A stretch of DNA of 29,344 nt. It comes from Propionibacteriaceae bacterium UBA6238 (lineage in GTDB: Bacteria > Actinomycetota > Actinomycetes > Propionibacteriales > Propionibacteriaceae). A program made the translations under genes and the position numbers. Below the pieces are notes generated by a model. It ran no database searches. It saw only the letters and a list, made by a program, of their open reading frames with translations, and was not told the origin of the DNA. The stretch spans positions 1 through 29,344 of the forward strand of contig DJWE01000102.1 of assembly GCA_002441465.1 (NCBI GenBank), read 5' to 3'. Below, one piece after another: positions 21,284 through 27,299 of this stretch (position 1 is the stretch's first letter; every line of letters starts with the position of its first letter).

Positions 21284-23395
21284 CTAGGTGACCCAAGCCA
21301 GCGCGAATGGCAGTACCGCGGGTGCGCCTGCGCCACGGACCAGCGCCGCAGCCACGGTCATGGTCCACCGCGAATCGACCAGATCATCAACCAGCAGCAC
21401 CGGGCCGGACGCCTCGCGAAGGAACTCCTGCTGCTCCGCGGTGAGCTCGAACCGTCCGAACACCTGTCGCAGCCGGTAGGCGCTGTTCGTCGCCGCCTCC
21501 TGGCCTTCGAGCGACCGGGTGGTCGAAAGCTCTCCGAGATCGACGAGCCGGCCGACCGAGGCGATGCGTCCGGCAAGCGAGCTGACCAACTCGCGATGTC
21601 GCTGTGAGGGCACGGCGACCACCGCCGTCGGACGCTCGGACCAGTCCCATTCCTTCAGCACTTGCACACACAGCGGCAGCACCCAGTCAGGAACAGGGCC
21701 ATCCCCGCCGGTGAGCAACTCACGAAGCCGCTGACCGACGCCCAAGTCGGTGTACCGCGCGAGCACCCGCCCCGCCGACGCCCCCTCTTGCGCGCCGATC
21801 CGGCCGGAGACCGGCACCCCGAGACGTTCCATGCCCGAAGGCCACAGGCTGCGGGACGGCACCTCCACGCCGACCCGGTGGAGTTCGGCGCGGGCCGTGG
21901 CCACCGCGTCCTCCCCCACCGCCGACCCGTACCAGGGACCCGCACATCGATCGCAGCGCCCGCAGCGAGCGGGTTCGGGATCGTCGAGCGTGTGCTGTAG
22001 GAAGGCCATCCGGCACTGGTCGCTATCGAGATAGTCGAGCATCAGGCCCTGCTCGTGGCGCCGGGCCTCGCGTACCCGCGCGTACCGTTCGGCGTCGTAG
22101 GCCCAAGGCAGCTCGGTGCGCACCCAGCCCCCGCGAACCCGGCTGACCGCGCCGTCGACGTCAAGGACCTTCAGCAGCAGCTCCAGCCGGGTACGACGCA
22201 CGTCGACGACAGCCTCCAGAGCCGCCGTCGACAGCGGCCCGGACGCGTCGGCGAGCGCGTCCAGCACCTCTCGCGCCGGGCCCTCCTCAGGCATGGCCGC
22301 CGTCGCGAAGTAGTGCCAGATGTCGCGATCGGCCGGGGTGGGCAGGAGCAGGACGTCGGCGCTCGTGACCGCGCGTCCGGCCCGTCCGACCTGCTGGTAG
22401 TACGCGACGGGGGAACTCGGCGCGCCCAGATGGATGACGAAGCCCAGATCGGGTTTGTCGAAGCCCATTCCCAGGGCAGACGTGGCCACCAGCGCCTTGA
22501 CCTCGTTGTCGCGCAGGCGGGCCTCGAGCTCCTCCCGCTCGGCCGGCTCAGTGCGTCCGGTGTAGGCGGCCACTGCGTGGCCGTTCCGGGCCAGCAGGAC
22601 GGCGAGATCCTCGGCCTGAGCGACAGTAAGGGTGTAGATGATGCCGCTGCCGACGAAGTCGTCGAGATGGGCCACCAGCCAGGCCACCCTGGTCTCCTCG
22701 TGGGGCAGCTTCAGCACTCCCAGGCGTAGCGACGTCCGAGCCAGCGAACCTCGGATGGTGAGCACGTCGTGGCCGCCTGCGCCGAGCTGCTCCACCACGT
22801 CAGCCACGACGCGCGAGTTCGCGGTGGCCGTGGTTGCCAGTACCGGGACGTCCGCTCGCAGCGTGGTGAGCAGATCACGGATCCGCCGGTAGTCGGGGCG
22901 AAAGTCATGACCCCAGTCGCTGATGCAGTGCGCCTCGTCCACAACCAGCAGGCCGCAGCGGGCGGCGAGGTCGGGCAGCTGCCGTTCCCGGAACGTGGGA
23001 TTGTTCAGTCGCTCGGGGCTGACCAGCAGCAGATCGACCTCGTCGGCCTCCAGCCGGGCGTACACCTCGCCCCATTCGGCCGCGTTCGCGGTGTTGATCG
23101 TGACCGCGCGGACGCCTGCGCGAGACGCGGCCGCGATCTGGTCGCGCATCAGGGCCAGCAGCGGCGACACGATCACCGTCGGCCCGGCGCCCTGCGCTCG
23201 CAGGAGGGCGGTGGCGACGAAGTACACCGCGGACTTGCCCCACCCCGTGCGCTGCACCACCAGCGCGCGCTGCCGGTCGCGTACCAAAGCGGCGACCGCT
23301 TCGAGCTGGCCGTCGTGGAAGGTAGCGTCATCACGCCCGACCAGCCGCCGCAGCACCCCCAGTGCGGCCTCGGCAAAGCGATCGCTCATCTCCAC
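21284..23395 (-). CDS. RecQ-family DNA helicase fused to a C-terminal phosphoribosyltransferase-like domain
   Basis: This 703-residue ATP-dependent 3'-5' DNA helicase fusion has Walker A QRTGWGKS near residues 48-55, DEAH at 153-156 (VVDEAHCISDWGHDFRPDYR), TATAN at 189-193 and motif VI QQVGRAGR at 334-341. The RecQ zinc cysteines are Cys461, Cys478, Cys481 and Cys484. No HRDC domain is seen. Instead, residues about 585-703 resemble a ComF-type phosphoribosyltransferase: a PSQRHRELVSSLAGRIA segment, then VLLVDDLVDSRWTMTVAAAL, where the PRPP loop has Arg in place of the usual Gly. GTG 23395 is chosen because TACTCT lies seven bases upstream; ATG 23389 is the alternative. It is divergent from the NTF2-like gene. 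Confidence 0.9.
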   Translation of the reverse strand: MEMSDRFAEAALGVLRRLVGRDDATFHDGQLEAVAALVRDRQRALVVQRTGWGKSAVYFVATALLRAQGAGPTVIVSPLLALMRDQIAAASRAGVRAVTINTANAAEWGEVYARLEADEVDLLLVSPERLNNPTFRERQLPDLAARCGLLVVDEAHCISDWGHDFRPDYRRIRDLLTTLRADVPVLATTATANSRVVADVVEQLGAGGHDVLTIRGSLARTSLRLGVLKLPHEETRVAWLVAHLDDFVGSGIIYTLTVAQAEDLAVLLARNGHAVAAYTGRTEPAEREELEARLRDNEVKALVATSALGMGFDKPDLGFVIHLGAPSSPVAYYQQVGRAGRAVTSADVLLLPTPADRDIWHYFATAAMPEEGPAREVLDALADASGPLSTAALEAVVDVRRTRLELLLKVLDVDGAVSRVRGGWVRTELPWAYDAERYARVREARRHEQGLMLDYLDSDQCRMAFLQHTLDDPEPARCGRCDRCAGPWYGSAVGEDAVATARAELHRVGVEVPSRSLWPSGMERLGVPVSGRIGAQEGASAGRVLARYTDLGVGQRLRELLTGGDGPVPDWVLPLCVQVLKEWDWSERPTAVVAVPSQRHRELVSSLAGRIASVGRLVDLGELSTTRSLEGQEAATNSAYRLRQVFGRFELTAEQQEFLREASGPVLLVDDLVDSRWTMTVAAALVRGAGAPAVLPFALAWVT

Positions 23396-23402
23396 GCCAA
23401 GA

Positions 23403-23408
23403 AGAGTA
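23403..23408 (-). promoter_or_regulatory. -10 box of a probable leaderless promoter for the RecQ-fusion gene
   Basis: TACTCT on the minus strand ends seven bases before the GTG at 23395. No Shine-Dalgarno is present for this start. Confidence 0.55.
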
Positions 23409-23484
23409 GGGGCCGGATCCGACAGTCTGCGTACAAGTCGGCATCGGGGCCCACCGGCCAGGAGCTCTCGCGACGATCCGGGAC

Positions 23485-23490
23485 TACGGT
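23485..23490 (+). promoter_or_regulatory. -10 box of a probable leaderless promoter for the NTF2-like gene
   Basis: TACGGT ends six bases before the ATG at 23497, again without a ribosome site. Confidence 0.5.
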
Positions 23491-23496
23491 GACGGC

Positions 23497-23892
23497 ATGG
23501 ATCACGTCTCCGCCCAGCAGTGGCTCGATCGCTACGTCGCGGCCTGGCAGTCCTACGAGCCCGAAGCGATCGGCGCGCTCTTCGCCGACGAGGTGCACTA
23601 CCGCTACCACCCCGACAGCGAACCGGTGATCGGCAGGGACGCCGTGGTCGCCTCCTGGCTCGGGGATCCGCAGGCGCCGGACGCATCCGCGCGCGATCAG
23701 CCGGGCACCTACACGGCGAGCTATGGCCCTGTCGCCGTCGACGGCGACGTGGTGGTGGCCACGGGAAGTTCCACCTACTACACCAGTCCCGGCGGCCCGG
23801 TGGATCGCGTCTTCGACAACTGTTTCGTCCTGCGTTTCGACGCTGACGGGCGGTGCCGCGACTTCACCGAGTACTACAACCAGCGCCCCTGA
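23497..23892 (+). CDS. NTF2-like / SnoaL-like domain protein
   Basis: This 131-residue small protein has the cone-shaped NTF2-like fold. Typical features are the N-terminal helix WLDRYVAAWQSYEPEAIGALFADEVHYRYHP, the IGRDAVVASWL turn, and the closing strand pair FDNCFVLRFDADGRCRDFTEYYNQ. The fold serves as ligand pocket or enzyme in many unrelated pathways, and no catalytic residues can be assigned here. There is no signal peptide. It stands alone, divergent from the RecQ-fusion gene and followed by a tRNA on the opposite strand, so context does not suggest a substrate. Confidence 0.85.
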   Translation: MDHVSAQQWLDRYVAAWQSYEPEAIGALFADEVHYRYHPDSEPVIGRDAVVASWLGDPQAPDASARDQPGTYTASYGPVAVDGDVVVATGSSTYYTSPGGPVDRVFDNCFVLRFDADGRCRDFTEYYNQRP

Positions 23893-23955
23893 GCCCGGCC
23901 CCGGCCCAAGCCGCTGCCGTGCGGCTCAACTGCCGCTCGGCAAGGTCCGCTCGGG

Positions 23956-24029
23956 TGGGCGCAGACGGGCTCGAACCGCCGACCCCCTCCTTGTAAGGGA
24001 GGTGCTCTGACCAACTGAGCTATGCGCCC
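23956..24029 (-). tRNA. tRNA-Val (anticodon UAC)
   Basis: A 74-base cloverleaf reads on the minus strand. The acceptor GGGCGCA pairs with TGCGCCC, and the discriminator is A at 23956. The D-arm is GCTC/GAGC. The anticodon stem CCTCC/GGAGG encloses the loop CTTACAA, which gives anticodon TAC. The T-arm has the GGTTCGAGCC core. CCA is not encoded. It lies between the NTF2-like gene and the kinase gene. Confidence 0.96.
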
Positions 24030-24069
24030 CGGGGGATCATCTTAGGGGTGCGTCGCCGTGTCGCTCGTC

Positions 24070-24075
24070 TAGGCT
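24070..24075 (+). promoter_or_regulatory. Candidate -10 box for the Ser/Thr kinase gene
   Basis: TAGGCT lies 29 bases before the ATG at 24105. Unlike the leaderless genes, this spacing leaves room for the GGAG ribosome site at about 24095-24098. Confidence 0.4.
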
Positions 24076-24104
24076 GGCAACGACACCAGACTCATGGAGC
24101 GCGC

Positions 24105-25772
24105 ATGGTTGGCTTCCCGGCGATCGGAGACCGGATCGGCCCGTATCGGGTGGACGCCGAGATCGGGCGCGGTGGAATGGGCATCGTCTACCGTGCCACC
24201 CAACTCGCGCTGGACCGTCCGGTCGCCTTGAAGATCCTCGATCCCCGCTTTTCCGCCGACGCCGAGTATTCGGCCCGGTTCGCCCGCGAAGCCGCCGTCC
24301 TGGCTCGTCTGGACTCTCCGCACGTGGTCCAGATCTTCGACCATGGGGTCGACAACGAGCGCCTCTACCTGGCCATGCAGTACGTCGCCGGCGGCGACCT
24401 CGGCCAGCTCATCGGTCGTACCGGGCCGCTGGCGCCGGCTGTGGCCCTGCAGATCTATCGCCACGTGCTGACCGCGCTGAGCGATGCCCACGCGGACGGC
24501 ATCGTGCACCGTGACGTGAAGCCGAGCAACGTGCTGCTACGTCCCGGTGCCGCCGAACCGTTCGCCTACCTGTGCGACTTCGGCATCGCCCAGACCCCCG
24601 ATAGTGACCTGACCCAGCCCGGGCTGGTCGCGGGGAGCTGGGCGTTCATGAGCCCAGAACGTCACGCCGGCCAGCCAGCCACCCCGCAGAGCGATCTTTA
24701 CTCGGCGGCGTGTGTGCTCTGGGCGATGCTCACCAGCCGCAACGTGTACTCCGGCACCGACGTCCAGATCGCCATGTCGCACCAGAATGCGCCGGTACCG
24801 CAACTGCCCGGCTCGGACCCGCTGATCGTTTCGCTCAATCGCCTCTTCTGGGCGAACCTGGCCAAGAACCCCGCGGAGCGACCCGACACGGCCGCCGATG
24901 CGCTCGTCCTCGCGCAGGCGCCGCTCGGCCTCGCCGACGGTGTCGCTCCGCTGTCGATCACCAAACCCGATTCAGGCATCTTCCGTGCCGCGAGGCCGGC
25001 CTCCGCCGGGCCCGCGTCCGCCTCGGTACCGGCCGCCGTACCCGGATCGGAGCCACCCGCCGGCCACGGCGCCGGATCCGCCGATCCGACCGCCGCTCTC
25101 CTGGTCCGCCGGAGCCCGGCACGCTGGCTGGTCGGCGGCGCCGCCCTCGCACTCACCGCAGTCCTGGTGCTGGCCCTGATCAACTGGTCCGGTGCCACGG
25201 GCCGATCGCTTCCGGGAGCGGCCTCGACCCCGGGCGATGCCCCGTCCGCGACGCCAGCAGGCGCCACGTCCGCGTCGAGCGGCGCGCTCGGCTATGAGTG
25301 CTGGGACGGCGCCGTCTCCGACGACCTCAGCCGCTGTTCCACCCCCCGTGGTCGGGCCGGCCTGGACTACCTCTACCTGTCTTTGCAGCCCGATTCCTGC
25401 ATCTACGTCGAGTACCGCGCCACGACCGGCGCCTACGAGTGCGAGATCGGCACCACGGGGCTGATCCGGTACCGGTTCTGGAGCGACGCCAGCGAATCGG
25501 AGCGCCACTACTCCACCAAGTACGACGCGGCGATCCACACCGCAATGCTGCTCGACGGCCACCAGGTCGGCGACCTCTACCGACTCAACCGCCGAGCCGG
25601 CGGGGTGTACAAGATGTCTGGACTGTGGCTGGACGGTCACCTGAGCTTCAGCGTCGAGTCGGCGACCATCGCAGGACGGGAGAGCCTGTTCGACCTGGTG
25701 CGAATCCGGGCCTACGAACAGTTGCCCGGCTTCCCGCAGGGCTCCGCGGCGACCGCGGGTCAACTCGGCTGA
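24105..25772 (+). CDS. Membrane-anchored Ser/Thr protein kinase with a cysteine-containing ectodomain
   Basis: This 555-residue PknB-like kinase has a cytoplasmic catalytic domain at about 12-270: Gly-rich loop GRGGMG (21-26), Lys43, HRDVKPSN with Asp137, DFG at 158-160 and SPE at 183-185. A Pro/Ala-rich juxtamembrane stretch leads to one helix at 341-361. The outer part (about 395-540) carries four cysteines (399, 411, 432, 446) and is rich in Tyr and Arg. It lacks PASTA repeats and I do not recognise its family; a ligand-sensing role is inferred. ATG 24105 is chosen for its GGAG site and because the sequence upstream of it is not kinase-like. It is convergent with a phosphatase-like gene. 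Confidence 0.92.
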   Translation: MVGFPAIGDRIGPYRVDAEIGRGGMGIVYRATQLALDRPVALKILDPRFSADAEYSARFAREAAVLARLDSPHVVQIFDHGVDNERLYLAMQYVAGGDLGQLIGRTGPLAPAVALQIYRHVLTALSDAHADGIVHRDVKPSNVLLRPGAAEPFAYLCDFGIAQTPDSDLTQPGLVAGSWAFMSPERHAGQPATPQSDLYSAACVLWAMLTSRNVYSGTDVQIAMSHQNAPVPQLPGSDPLIVSLNRLFWANLAKNPAERPDTAADALVLAQAPLGLADGVAPLSITKPDSGIFRAARPASAGPASASVPAAVPGSEPPAGHGAGSADPTAALLVRRSPARWLVGGAALALTAVLVLALINWSGATGRSLPGAASTPGDAPSATPAGATSASSGALGYECWDGAVSDDLSRCSTPRGRAGLDYLYLSLQPDSCIYVEYRATTGAYECEIGTTGLIRYRFWSDASESERHYSTKYDAAIHTAMLLDGHQVGDLYRLNRRAGGVYKMSGLWLDGHLSFSVESATIAGRESLFDLVRIRAYEQLPGFPQGSAATAGQLG

Positions 25773-25785
25773 ACCACCGTCGAGT

Positions 25786-26688
25786 TCAGGCGGACAGTCG
25801 CGCGCGGAGGGTGTCGATCGTGGTCTGTGACAGGCCCAGCCCCTTGATCAGATAGCGCCCGAAACTGCCGTAGCGCCGATCGATCTCGTCGAGCCCCGCA
25901 CCGAGGTATTCGGCCTCCACTCGGTCAGAGGCCCGACGCACTCGAGCAGCCAGAACGCCCTTCGCCGCAAGGGTGCTGCGATAGTGCTCCGCGATCAGTT
26001 GGGCTCGGTAGTCGTTCGACTTCAGGTATTCGGCCACGACCGTGTCCCGGTCTGCCCCGGCAAGTAACTGGAGCACCGCCGAGATCCAGCCGGTGCGATC
26101 TTTGCCCGCCGCGCAGTGGAACAGCACCGGGCCTTCGGCGGCCGCAATCAGCCGGAGCACGGTCGCGGTCTGAGCCCGCTCCCCCGGCTGGGCGACGAAG
26201 TTCACGTTCAGTCGGCGCATCCGGTCTCGAGCCGCCGCCACCGTTGTTCGAGCGAGCGCGGGCACCGCGGACCCCTGGTACAGGTTCACCGATCGGTATC
26301 GGGCTCCCTTCGGCACCCGGTCGGGCGCGGCGGTCACCTCGGCGGGTGTGCGCAGGTCGATCACCGAGACCACCCCCGCACGGTGCAGCCGGATCAGATC
26401 GGCGTCGGAGATCGTGTTCAGTGCCGCCGAGCGATACGTCACCCCGGTCGACATCCGGCGTCCACCGGCCAGGTCGAGACCGTCGGCGGCAACGTCGCGG
26501 AAGTTCGCCACCGAGTCGATCCGCGGCGCTGGGACGACCGGGACGCCGGTGCTTGGGGACGAGACCGGCGCGGAGGCGACCACCGAACTCGGCAGTGGCG
26601 CCGGCGGTGACGACGGCAGGCTCGGGCTACTGCCCGCCGCCACGCTCGTGCAGCCCACGGAGATGGCGAGCAGCAGACCACCCGCCAC
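25786..26688 (-). CDS. Secreted tyrosine-phosphatase-like lipoprotein (Y_phosphatase3 family)
   Basis: This 300-residue protein has the dual-specificity/tyrosine phosphatase active site HCAAGKDRTG (nucleophile Cys192, Arg198). It also has family parts NFRDVAADGLDLAGGRRMSTGVTYRSAAL and VVSVIDLRTPAEV. The N-terminus has a lipobox-like SVGC (Cys13), then a Ser/Pro-rich linker, so it is probably anchored outside the membrane. The only in-frame start found is GTG 26688. It gives an unusually short signal peptide with no positive charge and no ribosome site, so the true N-terminus is uncertain. It converges on the kinase gene with 13 bases between, and follows the DUF3052 gene by 31 bases. Confidence 0.85.
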   Translation of the reverse strand: MAGGLLLAISVGCTSVAAGSSPSLPSSPPAPLPSSVVASAPVSSPSTGVPVVPAPRIDSVANFRDVAADGLDLAGGRRMSTGVTYRSAALNTISDADLIRLHRAGVVSVIDLRTPAEVTAAPDRVPKGARYRSVNLYQGSAVPALARTTVAAARDRMRRLNVNFVAQPGERAQTATVLRLIAAAEGPVLFHCAAGKDRTGWISAVLQLLAGADRDTVVAEYLKSNDYRAQLIAEHYRSTLAAKGVLAARVRRASDRVEAEYLGAGLDEIDRRYGSFGRYLIKGLGLSQTTIDTLRARLSA

Positions 26689-26719
26689 CAGGCTCGAGGC
26701 TCTCGCCGAACCCGCTGCG

Positions 26720-27145
26720 CTAACGACGCACGCCCTTGGGCCGCACCAGCTTGTGCGCCTCCCAACGCTTGGACACCGACGCGGTGTTCGCCAGGGCGAG
26801 ACCGGCGGTCAACGCCGCCTCGGAGAGGTCGGCCGGGTCGACATGGCCCTCCCGCCCGATCCGGGGAGTGAACAGCCAGATGTGGCCGTGGCCGGTGAGA
26901 TCGGTGAGCGCGTCCACGAGGCCGTCGCCGAGGTCGCCGTCGTCGTCGCGCCACCACAGCAGCACCACGTCCACCGCCTCGATGGCTTCGTAGATGAAGT
27001 CGTCACCGAGAGCATCCAGCACCGCATCGCGCACGCCCTCGTCGACATCGTCGTCCCAACCGAGTTCCTGGACCGCCTGTCCCTGGGCGATGCCCAGTGC
27101 GGCCGCGATCGACGTCAGAGGCGTCGACTCGGGCGCGGTACCCAC
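26720..27145 (-). CDS. DUF3052 family protein
   Basis: This 141-residue cytoplasmic protein belongs to the actinobacterial DUF3052 family, of unknown function. Family features are the N-terminal LGIAQGQAVQELGWDDDVDE, the acidic centre VDVVLLWWRDDDGDLGDGLVDAL, HIWLFTPRIGREGHVDPADLSEAA and a basic C-terminus (KRWEAHKLVRPKG). The GTG start has GGGGAG six bases upstream. The gene sits directly downstream of aceE, as in mycobacteria, so a link to pyruvate metabolism is possible but unproven. Confidence 0.85.
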   Translation of the reverse strand: MGTAPESTPLTSIAAALGIAQGQAVQELGWDDDVDEGVRDAVLDALGDDFIYEAIEAVDVVLLWWRDDDGDLGDGLVDALTDLTGHGHIWLFTPRIGREGHVDPADLSEAALTAGLALANTASVSKRWEAHKLVRPKGVRR

Positions 27146-27180
27146 GCGCTACTCCCCACTCTCTGGTTGCCACCACCGGA

Positions 27181-27251
27181 TCCCGGCGAACACCGGGACG
27201 CGATGGGACGGGCCCTTGCCAGTCAGGCTTTCAGCCTGCCAGAAAGCAGGC
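27181..27251 (-). terminator. Hairpin cluster downstream of aceE
   Basis: Three short stems lie between aceE and the DUF3052 gene: TCCCGG/CCGGGA (27181-27198), CAGGCT/AGCCTG (27224-27238) and GCCTGC/GCAGGC (27234-27251). The last two share bases, so only one can form at a time. They probably attenuate or end the aceE transcript. No clear U-run is present. Confidence 0.45.
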
Positions 27252-27299
27252 GTGGATCAAAGTGCCCGCTCAGACACTGTGCGGAGGTGGGATCGCCGC

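Noticed and set aside
20947..21336. A 129-codon minus-strand frame in the gap before prfB
   Set aside because: It begins inside the RecQ-fusion gene, lacks a ribosome site, crosses the palindromes, and its translation resembles no protein family known to me.
23396..23686. Upstream extension of the RecQ-fusion gene
   Set aside because: The added roughly 100 residues are Arg/Pro/Ala-rich, overlap the divergent NTF2-like gene, and precede the mapped-by-pattern -10 box.
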